DNA of 64,000 nucleotides, from positions 3,347,840 through 3,411,839 of the forward strand of contig OZ025276.1 of assembly GCA_964019165.1 (NCBI GenBank), given 5' to 3'. The notes below the pieces were generated by a model. That model was not told the origin of the DNA, did not search any database, and saw only the letters and a list, made by a program, of their open reading frames with translations. Made by a program: the position numbers and the translations under genes. This DNA comes from Mastigias papua. Taxonomy: Eukaryota; Cnidaria; Scyphozoa; Rhizostomeae; Mastigiidae. Below are positions 10,265 to 21,171 of the stretch, in pieces (the first letter of the stretch is position 1; every line of letters starts with the position of its first letter).

Positions 10265-10468
10265 GATATTACGAAATTAAGACCAACCGATAACAACCAA
10301 CAAAGCAAACAACTTTATTACCAATAAGCATAAATGATATATAGTCACCGTAAAAACCAATTCTAGGGCCAATGAAAGTAATTCGAATAATTTATCAAAT
10401 GTTACTTCAAGCAAACGCAGGTTATAAACAATGCGACGTCACAACAGTTCGGTGATAAAATCATACCA
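10265..10468. other. Gypsy-1 5' flank, LTR not identified
   Basis: This is where the gypsy-1 leader and 5' LTR should lie on the minus strand, but no copy of it occurs at the other end of the element, so an LTR cannot be delimited. Confidence 0.35.
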
Positions 10469-10702
10469 TTAGGCCCATTGAATTGCCGCATACAATTTCA
10501 AAAGAATATAAACCACGTTTTTGGAATCTGTAATCTTTGTTTCTTCATTCAACTTGAGCGACTTAAAAAAGGAAAAGATAAACTCGCAGTCTGCTGTATC
10601 TGTCTTGGAGAACATCACGTCTATTCGGTCACCAAATGGTAGTGTGGTTAAAATGTCCTCAGCAACCACTCTCCAGAGGCATGCTTGTTCGCAGGCGTTC
10701 AA
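10469..10702 (-). CDS. Unrecognised short coding exon or remnant
   Basis: A 77-codon minus-strand frame (ACLWRVVAEDILTTLPFG ... NVVYILLKLYAAIQWA). It has no in-frame ATG near its upstream end and a stop just before, after a pyrimidine-rich stretch, so it may be a terminal exon. Composition is protein-like with mixed hydrophobic and charged segments. I do not recognise the family. It lies upstream of gypsy-1 Gag but is unlike any LTR-element domain. It could be a host exon or fortuitous. Confidence 0.3.
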   Translation of the reverse strand: MNACEQACLWRVVAEDILTTLPFGDRIDVMFSKTDTADCEFIFSFFKSLKLNEETKITDSKNVVYILLKLYAAIQWA

Positions 10703-11039
10703 CTTAAAAATACTTCAATTTCTCCAAGCAAACAAATAAAACATTGAAAACAACGAAACCCCTCTTCTACTATAGTACAAAACAAAATCCTTTCCCTCTC
10801 ACAATCTCCTCACTTCTCCAATCTCGCGGCCTTTCTCCACACCTTCCTCGTTTCCAGGGGGTTCTAACCTAAATTACAAAAAAGACTAATAATATAATAA
10901 ACTTAAGGGGGTATCTGCTGGATCCCTCACATATATACAAAGTAATAACTTTGATAACAGAACAAATAGTATGTATGAGTACCAGTGAACTGTCATCAAA
11001 TAAGTTATATATTGGTAGAATAGTGTATCAACGGAAACT

Positions 11040-11611
11040 CTTCAATCTGCTTCTTCCATAGTTATATCGCTGGTATTGTCAGATATAAGTTTGGCCTCTT
11101 CATTAACATGTTTGGGAGCATTTTCTCTGTCATCTGGGATATGTACTATGCCAGTACTTTCTACGAGTTCTTTTGTAGGATGGGTGTGTGGAGCGTCATT
11201 AATACTGGTTGATTGTTCACTGATATCACTGTGTGCAACGTCGCTGCGTATGGTCGACTCTTCATGTACATTCTCAGGACTCTGCGAAGATTCCTTATCT
11301 CAGTTAAGTCTTGAGTTAGGTTGCCACGTTGAGCAATAACGTCTAGCTCTTCTTCGTTGATGACAAAGTCATCATCTAAACTGGCGTCTAGTTTATCCTT
11401 CTCCAGTATCTGATTAACATGTCTTTTTAATGCAGATTGTGTTTCTTTGTTGTTTTGTTAGTTGGGTCTTCAACAAAAGAATGTTTTGTGCCGCCTGACG
11501 GAATGCTACTATTGCATCACGAAAAAGTTTTTCTGACAGTTGCATTTGTCTGTGAGCTCTTTTTAACTCTGCTCCTACTTTGTTAACTCTAACTCTAACG
11601 ATTGGCTTCAT
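11040..11611 (-). pseudogene. Unrecognised coiled-coil protein remnant
   Basis: From ATG 11609-11611 the minus strand reads a basic, helix-rich segment (VGAELKRAHRQMQLSEKLF, AIVAFRQAAQNILLLKTQL). After a 1-nt shift near 11445 it reads SALKRHVNQILEKDKLDASLDDDF, then after another shift an acidic tail ending ISDNTSDITMEEAD and a stop at about 11045. Three frames in the same direction with good composition suggest a decayed gene or processed pseudogene. No family recognised. Confidence 0.4.
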
Positions 11612-12964
11612 GGTTCAGTCTATGTTGATGAAAATAGAAATTTAAGGTAGAGAATAGAAGGTGAAGTGGATGGTGTATTCTATCTAAAGTATTAATTCAA
11701 TACTGGATACTTTGTCCATGCATATGAATGGAAGCGCATAGAGAGCAAAGTTGACAAGAAATTCCCTATTATTTTGCAATGCTTTAAAGTTGCATATGTT
11801 AAAAATACATTTGCGTTACACAATCAAACACTGTTGGTTGTAGTTGATTTTATTTTATTTAGGTTTACTATCAAAATCTAAAAGTATAAAGCATAGTCAT
11901 CGAGACTCTTTGACACAAGCATGATAAATACTCGATTAGTAGTTGGTTTGAAATGGATGGATTCAGCTTCCTGATCATTACGGAATTTCTGCAGAAGTAT
12001 AAGTTTAGCTGACATTGTAGTAGTCTACATGTAGGCTCTTATATAGTGGTTTGTTAAGTCCAGGTTATACGGCGTACTTCACATGTGCCAATATCAATCT
12101 AACTACGTTCAGAAATGTTGAAAATGAAAATCAATTCATGTCAAATGCTGTATTTAATGTGTTGCAAGTAACTTCTGTATACTGAGTACATAGAGAACTT
12201 CAGTTTGCTCTGCGCAACTGGCGGACGGACTTTTTGTCTAACTGCGTATGTCCTTCAAGTACACGTTTTTTGTTTTATAAAGAACCTAGCTAAAGGACTA
12301 GTTCTAAAACCTCCATAGTCTCAGACCTCTTTCTATCATATTCTAGTACTAAACAGTCCTTAATACGTCCTTAATGTCACTGCACATATAGTACCAGAAA
12401 CACGGTACAAACACGAGAACAGCATTGGAATTCTAAATTTTGTCGTTAATTCTGGCTAGAACTTAATCTCAAAAGGACACATGCAATGTAATGTAATGTT
12501 CACTTGCATCTGAGTACAGCATTCGGACTTTGAAAATGAAAAGGTGGGTAGGGATTTTTCCTTTAGAAGTATAAGTTCCTTAAGTATTTCGGCCGTCTAC
12601 ATGTAGGTTTGTTATAAAGTGGGTCCTTCTAAAACAGCGGCTATGTTCACAGAAACTCAAGTGTACATACTTATTACCGATGTCAAGTGTAATACAAAAG
12701 TCTTACTCAATACAGTCAAACGCCGTATTGTAAATGTGCTGAATACAAAAAGTGTGTTCGACATTTGTGAAATACGCCGTATGAACTGGGCCCTATAGAA
12801 AACAGTGTGTATGCTTGTTTAGCAGATGTTGTATCTAGTTCTCTGATGGATAGATCAATGAAAGAATGAAAGATCAATGAAAGATCATTAAAAAGGCACT
12901 TTTCAACTACTACATGATACTCCTGCATGCCATGCTGATTACATTAGAGTTACTGGTTCAGATC
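11612..12964. other. Intergenic, nothing recognised
   Basis: AT-rich, no supported gene. The motif GTCTACATGTAGG occurs twice (near 12023 and 12595) in loosely similar surroundings, hinting at a degraded repeat. Confidence 0.4.
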
Positions 12965-13560
12965 GGTTTGCTCTGCCATTTTGTGGTATCAGATGAGTAG
13001 AGGATCAGAAAGTTGCAGAAAGATTATTGGAATTGTGGCCAAACATTGTAAACATTGCGACATTCTGGTGAAGCCTTTCTAAATCAAGGCAGCAATCCTC
13101 TATGACTTTTGGAGCTGTTCGGAAAGGTGTGGTGGATCCAGTAACAACAGCACAATTACTTTTTTTCAGCTTGTTTGCTTCATTATTTCAGCCGTTCTTA
13201 GTGAAGTACTAGTCCAAAGTACCAATGCTACCCTTACTTTACACAGACATTTTGCACTTGTTGAGGTCAGTACTGAAACTTATTGTGAAGGACGATGTGT
13301 TGCAGGGATGTTCTTCTGGTCTACATTTGAGTACCATTGACTTGTAGAAGCAAATTATATTCACGAAACAGCTACAGTTTCACTTAGGCTTTGCTACTGA
13401 TTCGATTCTTGCAGAGCTGAGAAAGAAGAATGTGGTAGGTGAATCAGACATTACTGAGTTTTGATCAGGTGTTCAGAACGGTATTGTGAGGACATTGAAA
13501 AAGCTGGTTGAAAGGTGTGCAAGTAGATCTGTAATTCTTCAAAATGCAGTTATCTTTTTT
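12965..13560 (+). pseudogene. Unidentified coding remnant, plus strand
   Basis: One plus-strand frame, broken only by a few stops, gives protein-like sequence: LELWPNIVNIATFW, TFGAVRKGVVDPVTTAQLLFF, PMLPLLYTDILHLLRSVLKL, FHLGFATDSILAELRKKNVV, LKKLVERCASRSVILQNAV. It looks like a fragment of a TE-borne protein of unknown function rather than chance. It stops where gypsy-2 sequence begins (about 13.57 kb). Confidence 0.45.
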
Positions 13561-13805
13561 ATACCAATTAAAAAAGTAACAACAAAGGTTCATACTTCGT
13601 AATTGGTCTCAAACGTATGTGCTTAACACCAGGCTGGTGCCAGAGAGTCTGCTCCATAATCCACTGTGATAAGCATAATTGTAGCTTGTTTTTATCCATA
13701 CTTAACGTACTAAGATCAAATTGGTCAAAAAATCACTAACTCCCTCTTGAGACTTTGTAGAAACATGACTTACATGAATTTTGGTATTCACATCAGAACG
13801 AAATT

Positions 13806-15265
13806 AGAGAGTTTAAGCACACACAACGTTAACGGAAACGGTACTGTTAACTGATTCATTTCGCTAAAGTGCGCAGGTGCCAGTGGATATCCCCATTCTG
13901 CTAACGGTTTGGCTTACTGTTCTGGAACCTTAACTGAGCATCCTTACTGTTTTGCCAGACCGTTAACTGTCTATCGCCTTTCTACGGAATTATTTAGACA
14001 CCATGGATTCCGAACCACTTTCATTTGCATCAGGGAAGGCTAGTGGGTAAGTTCGGTGTTTTTTGCCTGAATAATTTCATAAAAATTTCATAAATATGTT
14101 TTGTTTATCGTGCTTTAGTTTTTAAGAGAATTAGGCCCAAGCAGTTCGTAGAACACAAATATACTTTAGTAAAAGTGCTTGTAGCCAATGTATTTTAGGA
14201 AAAGGTTTAAATGGTCAACAAAGCACGACAATCTGATGCCGAGAGAGGTTTTAGCTTCTGAAATTTGGAATACGAGAGCAGGGAGTTTAGAAAGAGGAGA
14301 AAAATGGAACTTACTTGCAGAAAAGTTAAAAAATATCGAAAATCCTAAATTTGGTACAAATTCAAGAGCTGTAAGGGAGCGATTTCAAGTTCTCTTTGAT
14401 AAACGAAAAGCTAAAAATAGAGAAGAAGAAAAGGCAAGCGGGATTTCACCTGAAGTTACGAAAGTGATAAAATGCTGGATGAACTTATCGAACTCTTTGA
14501 GTCTGCTGCAATTGAACAAAAGGCTGCAGCTAAAGATAAGGCGGACAAGATAGGTTCAGATGCAGAGAAAGGGCAAGAAATGAGGAGATTGAGTATGGAA
14601 AGGATGAAAGAATCTGCAAAAAGAAAAAGCGGAAGTGCATGTGGGTCAGGAAGGGAAACGAGAAAGACCATTGGAGTGGAGACTGCACAATATGTTAATA
14701 ACAAGTTAAAGTTTGATATGGAGTGGAGAAGGACAGAGCAAAAGTTGAAAGCACAAGAATTGGAGGATAGAGCCAAAGACAGAGAAGCTGCTGAGCAAGA
14801 AAGAAAGAGGCGAGAGGAAAATGAAGAGAAAACCATTGTAAGGATGTTAGAAGGCATGAAAGAGCAGCTTGAACAACAGAATAAGGTACTGATACACTTA
14901 TTTCAGCAACAGCAGCATCAAAATAATTTGATAATGAACATGATTCAGCAAATTAATAAGAAAGATTAGACATAATGTATTAGATCTTCTTGTGATATTT
15001 TTGTACGTTTACTTCAATCAAAGTGGCCATACTTTCACTCACGTTTTCAAAAAATATGAAATGATTTTGGTTTGCCTATTCGAGGAATAAAAAATCTCTA
15101 AGGCTTAAGTCCAAAGGCATGTGGAATTCCTGCCAACGTCATGAGCCCACGCCCTCATAGTGTGATTCATGCTTAAATGAGATTTAGCAAAACAATAACG
15201 GATACGATACCCTTAGTCAGCTAACGTTACCGTCTCCGTTACCGATGTGGGTGCTTAAACTCTCT
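13806..15265. mobile_element. PIF/Harbinger derivative lacking transposase, TSD ATT
   Basis: The left terminus AGAGAGTTTAAGCAC (13806-13820) is the exact reverse complement of 15251-15265, and similarity continues inward (TAACGGA, ACGGTA blocks). ATT duplicates at 13803-13805 and 15266-15268, the 3-bp TSD of PIF/Harbinger. Its termini resemble those of the complete element at 18051-21321 (AGAGAGTTTACG). It holds only the Myb/SANT gene (14188-14969). It sits inside the gypsy-2 linker region. Confidence 0.9.
14188..14969 (+). pseudogene. Harbinger Myb/SANT DNA-binding protein, frameshifted
   Basis: N-terminal Myb/SANT-like domain (FKWSTKHDNLMPREVL, RGEKWNLLAEKLKN, RAVRERFQVLFDKRK, EKASGISPE), then a 1-nt frame change near 14460. 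The second part (14472-14969) is a highly charged coiled coil ending in a Gln-rich stretch (LFQQQQHQNN). The same layout and the ASGISPE signature occur in the protein at 18862-19626. In PIF/Harbinger this second protein binds element ends and helps import the transposase. The frameshift likely inactivates it. Confidence 0.8.
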
Positions 15266-15927
15266 ATTGTCTTGTCGATTCATTGTGATAATGAGGCACT
15301 GATTTACAGTGTACATCAAAAGGAGTCTCCGACTTAAGTAGTTCAATGTGTCCTAATGGTGTACATATACTAAGAGTGATTGGATGGGCACTCAAGTTAT
15401 GTACTGCAACTTTAAGTTTAAATGACTGTCCTCTCTGCAGTGAGAAAAGACTTTCCTTGATTTCTAGTCCTGGGGGCCAAGGCTTCCTTTGGTCAGGAAG
15501 AAATATTACTTCAGTGTTGTTGCTTAAAATCTCAGCATTTCCCCCAGCAAACTATGTTAGTTACTTCTGATGGCTGCAATGTTATCTGGGAATTTGGAGA
15601 TCTTATAGTGGCTAACTCCTTTTCTTTTTTAGTTTGAATTTCGTATACCAAACCTTCAGTCATTTCCCTTGTTTCTTCAAATGCAACTTGAAATGCTCGG
15701 ATTAAATTGTCCCTGTTCAACTGCATAGATCTTATGATGTCCTCACTTATGTAGTAACTTATTATCGGATTAGCAATAGTACAGTCTGAAATCAAAAATG
15801 GAACATTCAAAAGAAGCGATTTGTCACTGTCATATGGAGCTGTTGATTCAAAGCCTACTTCAGCGAAATTATTGTACAGACTTAGTGACTTATTTACCAC
15901 TTGGAGTTCTAGACTAGTTCCGCACAT
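15266..15927 (-). pseudogene. Gypsy-2 protease tail and linker
   Basis: Reads NPIISYYISEDIIRSMQLNRDN and IQTKKEKELATIRSPNSQITLQPSEVTN, aligning with the gypsy-1 segment at 2692-3384. It continues with NNTEVIFLPDQRKPWPPGLE and TPLGHIELLKSETPF up to the Harbinger insertion at 15266. The protease active site itself is not recognisable here. Confidence 0.65.
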
Positions 15928-16175
15928 TTCTTACAATAATGTAGACTGTATATAGGAAAATGTCACGTCAAAAAGTCGCTAGACATTATTGATATCTGAG
16001 AACTGGTGCCCCATAATGCGCTGGTGTCCTTGCCATTTAGTTAACAGTTTATCATGCATGTACTTCCAATGATTAGCAAAATTTTCATTTGTTCTTTGGG
16101 GGTTTGGTGGCAACAATTACTTATGTCGTTATGATGGTATGTCCAGTTGTTTTCCTTTAACGCATGTAGTGTGCT

Positions 16176-16253
16176 GCATATTGGTTTATGCTCTGCCCAC
16201 TGGTTATTTCATTATGTTGCGCTGCAGTAATAAGATATGTTGCATTTGCTACA
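16176..16253 (-). pseudogene. MYND zinc finger remnant in gypsy-2
   Basis: Reads CSKCNISYYC, then two stops where one zinc Cys is expected, then QWAEHKPIC. The spacing C-x2-C-x5-C-x3-(stop)-x7-H-x3-C is exactly MYND. A Cys-rich segment (CGSGKCFVRGC) lies upstream, as the zinc knuckle does in gypsy-1. This supports the MYND finger as an ancestral part of this gypsy lineage. Confidence 0.7.
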
Positions 16254-16747
16254 GTGAAGGCTAACATTACTTGTAGAGGTACAAAAGCTGTCTTAATGGT
16301 TGGGACTTCTTTGACGCGGCTATGCAGTGTCCCTTCGATGAAGCCAATCCCGATTTCCCTGCTGCTGGCCTTTTTTACAACCTCTCACAAAGCACTTACC
16401 TGAACCACAAATAAAGAGTGATCACAGCTACCCTGTAATGCTTTACTGACACACTTTGCATGCAGGAGGAGCCCTGGCTGGTTGTCTTCCATAGGACTTT
16501 TGCCTTAACGATTGTTTTTCTTGACACTTTAAAGTACTTTGGTTTTCTTTAGACTGTTTACGTCTGCTTGGAGTGTTTCGATAGCAACTAACAGTTTAAG
16601 GGATTTCTCTTTTTGTTCTGGTTTTTCCTTATTGGCAGAATGTTCTACGTTAATATTGGCATTTACTGGCTTAGGGGTTTTCTTTCTAGCTCCCAACTCT
16701 GATTATCTTTCATTCTCTGAAGATATTGCCAAATTCATTTCTCGAAC

Positions 16748-17587
16748 TTACTGTTCATGAGGCAATTTTTGCTGTTGTAAAATAGGCCTTAACCTTATTC
16801 TAATGGATTCATCTATTAATCCAGTCTCCATAGAATTGAGGAATACATCTTGAACCAAACTTTGATCATATTGAATAGGAGAACCTGGTTCTTGGCTGGA
16901 AGAAAGAACTTGCTGTCTTAATTTTAGAGCTCTCATCCAAAAATTAAGAGGAGTTTCATTGCAGTCCTGTGTGCAGTTAGCTAGTTCCTCATATGCTTCA
17001 ATAGCAGATTTTTCACAGGAATGACTTTTAAATATAACTCTTACCTGAGACAAAGAAAGTGATGAAACAATCTCCAAATAGGAACATAAATGCAAATGTG
17101 GAGCAATTGACTTAATAACTCCATCAACAATATCTGCGTCAGAATACCCTCTTTCGAGGGCATTTTCAATTTGATTACTTACACTGGAGAACGGCAGTCT
17201 ATTATTTTCGTTTGTGATGGTCCCAGACATTTTACAGTCTTTAAGTCTGATTATCTTTTGGGGGGCTAATGTAGTTCCAGCCCCTGTCTTTGTTGCTGGC
17301 TTATCTGCTAAGTGTGAAATGCTGAGGCTTAAACACTTACTTTTAGCTTCATCCATCTTCTTTTTCTGGATCTCCAGCATGTCTTGAATAGCTTTCTGCA
17401 TGCTGTCAAATCTATCTTTGGCTGTCTTCAGTAACCCTTCGGAATCTTCTCTTTCCTCCTTGCTATCATCTTCCAATGGCAGCATATCCTCAACGATCAC
17501 TCTCTTGAAGCGTAATCAAAACGATTCAGCATCTTCCATTTCCGTTTGACTCCTGTTTATTCCTGATTCATCTGGCACCACTCCCAT
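16748..17587 (-). pseudogene. Gypsy-2 Gag
   Basis: ATG at 17585-17587, then TGA at 17516-17518 (an Arg CGA would fit), then 250 open codons: coiled coil (FDSMQKAIQDMLEIQKKKMDE), then capsid-like sequence (ALERGYSDADIVDGVIKSIA, LHLCSYLEIVSSLSLSQVRV, AIEAYEELANCTQDCNETPL) and VQDVFLNSMETGLIDESIRIRL. It aligns with gypsy-1 Gag (IVDAIIRAIAPGMQLRDYLE, LFLHAIETGLISTTLRSRIR). Confidence 0.75.
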
Positions 17588-17764
17588 GGTAAAAGATGTA
17601 TAGCTACTAGGTGGTTTTGATTTTGGAAAGTGTACCGTTGAATGACTCCATTACCTCATACCCCGAAAAGCTCTCGTATAATAGATGCATCCTCCAGGGT
17701 GGAACATGGAATAGCTTCAGTATGGTTATTCTCCTCTGTTGGCCTTCCCTCGTCAATCATGCAA

Positions 17765-17796
<32 letters not shown>

Positions 17797-17798
17797 AG
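17765..17798. repeat. (ATTG)n microsatellite
   Basis: About eight consecutive GATT/ATTG units. Confidence 0.9.
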
Positions 17799-18861
17799 GT
17801 ATATTTTCCTAAGTCAGTCATCGATGCTACCATTGACAGATTGGGATGCTGAGAATAAATGAGGTAGATTACACGTTCCAGTAGGTAATGACAAGAAAGG
17901 ACTATCATATTGGACAGCTGAAGGATTTTAGAAATTTGCTTATCCTTTGCTACACCTGATTTCATGATTCAAGCTTTATAGAACATAAGATATACATTGC
18001 ATTTGATATACAGCACTCTATGAGCACTAAGAGTTCATGATTCACATATTAGTGAGTTTACGAACCACGACGCACTAGGTCATGAAGAGCCAGAGAGGAC
18101 TGGAACCAGCGCGATCACGTCATCCTCTCAAATCGCAGTGCGTCAACCATACTTCTGTACTGTCTATTTGGGCAAAGCCACGTCATCCTCACAACGAGAG
18201 AGTTTTCCTTGTAAGTACAAGCTGAAAGTTTATATGTGTATACGATTACATTACTTCGTTTGCATTTCGACTCAGAAATCTATTATATTACCTTTTCAAA
18301 GCTATATATTCCATATCATATGCAGGTTAAATCACCGAGCTGCATAACAAAATGGCGCAACCAAGCAGTCAACAGACCATCCAGCAGATCAACCAGCAGA
18401 GCACTTCAAAGTTGGTGAACGTTCGAGTGTCATCGTAATTAGTCTGTATCAATTTTCAGTACTTTCAAATGTACGCGTTACTGAAATATTGATGTTAGAA
18501 TTAGTTTCCATATTCAGGCTATGAGGCCTACCTACTTAGTTTGGAACAGCACCTGTGAATTGTACATTATCATAGGTATTTGTAAGCAGTATGTGTGGAT
18601 TACTATTTGTAGTTATAGCAGCCACTAGGAGAATGCTTGATGACAGTTATTGTATTCTAATAAGCTTGTTATAATGGTAGTAAAACAGAATAGTGTTCAT
18701 CTATGTCAGACATAATCTCAATGTAAATTTTGATCGGAGTATAATACTATCTGTAAATAGTATTCAGAGCTTAATTCGCCTGTGTGGAATTTCAATATAT
18801 TAGAGCACACTTTTGTTTTTCTCATTGTGGTTCCTCTGACATTTCATCAATCAGGCCCAAA

Positions 18862-19626
18862 ATGGTGTGGACCAGTGAGCATGATGAACTGTTGTGCAGG
18901 GAGATCTTGGTAGAGGAGCCCTATCACTTTACACTTGGTACCCAGGAGCGTGGCCAATGCTGGGATAAAATAGCAAGTAGCCTGAATAGATTAGGAAGTC
19001 CACGTTTCTGGGTCGACCAGAGAGCTGTAAGAGACAGATTCTTACAATTAGAAAGAGCTTTTACAAGGAAGATGGCAGAGGAAGAGAGAGCAAGTGGCAT
19101 TAGCCCCCCAGAGCCTACAGATCTTGATATGGCAATAAGGGACATTATTGAAAGGAGGGAAGAGGTGCAAAATGAAGTAGCTAGGGGGGAGGAAAGTGCA
19201 ATAGAGAAAGAAAGGGAGACTGCCGAGTCTGTTAGAAAAAGATCAATGGAAAGGTTGGCAGAAACAAGGTTAAGGGAAAGTCAAGAAGGTGGAAAGAGAA
19301 GAAAGAAGAATGATGGAGATAAGGAAGTAATGGAATATTTTAGAGGAAAAAATGACAGAGAATTTCACCTGAAGAGAGAAGAACTTGAACTGAGAAAGAG
19401 AGAGATTGAAATGAAAGAAAAGGAGAAGGAAAGGGAATGGGAAATCAAGAAGAGGGAGTTGGAAATGAAAGAAAAGGAGTGGGAAGCCAGAGCAAAGAGA
19501 GAGAGTGAAATGATGGCTATTATGCAACATCATCTAAAGAAACAGTCTGAACTAACAAAACAGATGCAAGAGCAAAACAAATTAATGATTGACTTTATGA
19601 AAAAGCTTTTAGACAAATGTAAATAA
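18862..19626 (+). CDS. Harbinger Myb/SANT-like DNA-binding protein
   Basis: Uninterrupted; the likely start is ATG 18862 (MVWTSEHDELLCREIL), because the 26 upstream codons (from 18784) look non-coding and are followed by a CAG that could be a splice acceptor. Trihelix/Myb-like domain over about the first 85 residues (RGQCWDKIASSLNRLG, RAVRDRFLQLERAF, ERASGISPPEPTD), then a long Lys/Glu-rich coiled coil ending LTKQMQEQNKLMIDFMKKLL. Partner of the transposase at 20089-21171: in known Harbingers it binds subterminal DNA and brings the transposase to the nucleus. Confidence 0.85.
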   Translation: MVWTSEHDELLCREILVEEPYHFTLGTQERGQCWDKIASSLNRLGSPRFWVDQRAVRDRFLQLERAFTRKMAEEERASGISPPEPTDLDMAIRDIIERREEVQNEVARGEESAIEKERETAESVRKRSMERLAETRLRESQEGGKRRKKNDGDKEVMEYFRGKNDREFHLKREELELRKREIEMKEKEKEREWEIKKRELEMKEKEWEARAKRESEMMAIMQHHLKKQSELTKQMQEQNKLMIDFMKKLLDKCK

Positions 19627-20088
19627 ATTTCTCTTGTTATGGAATGTTTCTTGACTTTTGTTATATATCATTACTTTGAATTATATGCCATGCAGTTTTA
19701 CAGCTTAAATCATTTCTTTATGCTGATTATGGAATTGTTCACCAAGTGAATTGGAAACTGTTGCATGACAGCAGAGACAGAGACAGCTATTGCCTTACCC
19801 CTGTAATTTTCTCACTTTGCAAGTTGAATTTAATGATAATAGCTGTAGGTTTCCAAAACAGTTGCTATTCACAAGTATTTGTAAGTATTCTACACTCTTA
19901 CCTATTTCATACTGCTATTTTCATGTCATGATTATTAAGTGGGGAAGGTAATTTGAAAGTGATATTTTCATGTGTGGATGGAAAGTTTCAGGGTAGCACC
20001 CCACTGGTCAGATGTGGTAGTTTTTAAAAAAACTGTTTTATGTAAGGTCTATGTAGATCAGCATCATCTCTGTCAAACTCTGACTCAC
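19627..20088. other. Convergent 3' regions within Harbinger
   Basis: The 3' ends of the two element genes face each other here. No other gene is seen. Confidence 0.6.
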
Positions 20089-21171
20089 CTAAGCATGTGC
20101 ATTGTGCAAAAAGTACTCTTCCAATGTTGGGGGGTCAATTTCAAAGAAACGGGACGTGTTATTGCCATACAAGCAAGGTAAGCTATTTCTCAGTAAAGCA
20201 CTGACGATGTAGAACTTGCCAACAGAACTGAGACCACTCTTGAGGTTCTTTCTAAAATCTAGACACTTAAAGTAGTTAATGATATCTCCAAATACCCACT
20301 CTACTACTACTCTAACTTGGCTCATTGACTGATTAAAAGCAACGTCATTAGGATTGAGAGCTGCTCTTCTTGCAAAGGGACGCTGAAGATGAACTCGGTG
20401 TGGGTATGCAGGGTCGCCATATATGCAGAGAGCTTCGCCATCAGGGGAAAAGGAGTGCTGTTCTAACTGCCCTAATAGCCCAGACATAGCAAGCATCCTA
20501 CTGTCGTGTCTTCTCCCTTCGACAGGCCCAAAAAGACTTGCTATCATTCCATTGGCAGTCACAACTGACTGCAACTTAAGAGCATGGACCCTTTTGTGAC
20601 CATTGTATACAGCACGTTGATCTTGGCTCGGTCTGCATATAGGCCTGACAGTGCCATCAACCAAGCCCCAGCAGTTGTCTAATGCAGCACCTTTGTTATG
20701 CACTGCATTTGCAAACGACTTAAGGTTTTCTCTGGAGAGCCATGGTTGATTCAGGTCTGTCAAATGTTGTGAAAACCTGCTGTATATGTCATCCAAAACA
20801 GTATAGCACATCATGCATAGCTGAGGCACAGGCCTCCCAAACCTAGGGACTAAATCGGCGTAGCGACACAGATAAGCAAAACATGTCAAGCAAATGCAAA
20901 GAGCTTCTGCTGAATCCACAACTAGACTGTTATAGCAGTGGTAAGTCTCTGGGAGGTATAGCGCTAAAGCAAGTCTATATATATCATTTTTCTTGAAGGG
21001 CATTTCTACCCAGCATTCTTCATCAGCCATGTCTTCCAAACTAAATCGTGGGTACTTCCAGTAGGGCAGCTCTAGATGCAAAGTAATGCCAGCTAATCGT
21101 CGTTGTGCATAAACGACTTCTTCTTCATCTATCATGTTCTCCTCCATCATATAAAATAAGTCGTCCGCCAT
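20089..21171 (-). CDS. PIF/Harbinger DDE transposase
   Basis: 360 uninterrupted residues from ATG 21169-21171. DDE_Tnp_4-type nuclease: GLVDGTVRPICRP (D172), YNGHKRVHALKLQSVVT, GRRHDSRML (D223), YGDPAYPH (D253) and VRVVVEWVFGDI (E291); the D172/D253/E291 set fits the catalytic triad. N-terminal helical region with RFGRPVPQLCMM. Cuts element ends and joins them at 3-bp ATT/TWA targets. All catalytic motifs are present, so it may be functional. Confidence 0.92.
   Translation of the reverse strand: MADDLFYMMEENMIDEEEVVYAQRRLAGITLHLELPYWKYPRFSLEDMADEECWVEMPFKKNDIYRLALALYLPETYHCYNSLVVDSAEALCICLTCFAYLCRYADLVPRFGRPVPQLCMMCYTVLDDIYSRFSQHLTDLNQPWLSRENLKSFANAVHNKGAALDNCWGLVDGTVRPICRPSQDQRAVYNGHKRVHALKLQSVVTANGMIASLFGPVEGRRHDSRMLAMSGLLGQLEQHSFSPDGEALCIYGDPAYPHRVHLQRPFARRAALNPNDVAFNQSMSQVRVVVEWVFGDIINYFKCLDFRKNLKSGLSSVGKFYIVSALLRNSLPCLYGNNTSRFFEIDPPTLEEYFLHNAHA

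Larger units (their letters stand above)
13570..17587 (-). mobile_element. Gypsy-2: 5' half of a Ty3/gypsy element related to gypsy-1
   Basis: Minus-strand order: Gag (17587 to 16748), knuckle-like Cys cluster (about 16350), MYND remnant (16176-16253), protease tail plus linker (15927 to 15266), then after a Harbinger insertion a further linker piece (13803 to about 13600). RT and later domains are absent. Similarity to gypsy-1 extends through Gag, MYND and linker, so they are the same lineage but well diverged. Confidence 0.75.

Noticed and set aside
17765..17798. (ATTG)n as a CRISPR-like or regulatory array
   Set aside because: Plain tetranucleotide microsatellite without spacers.
19270..19533. 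Antisense frame inside the Harbinger Myb gene
   Set aside because: Low-complexity Phe/Leu-rich mirror of the Lys/Glu coiled coil; a shadow.
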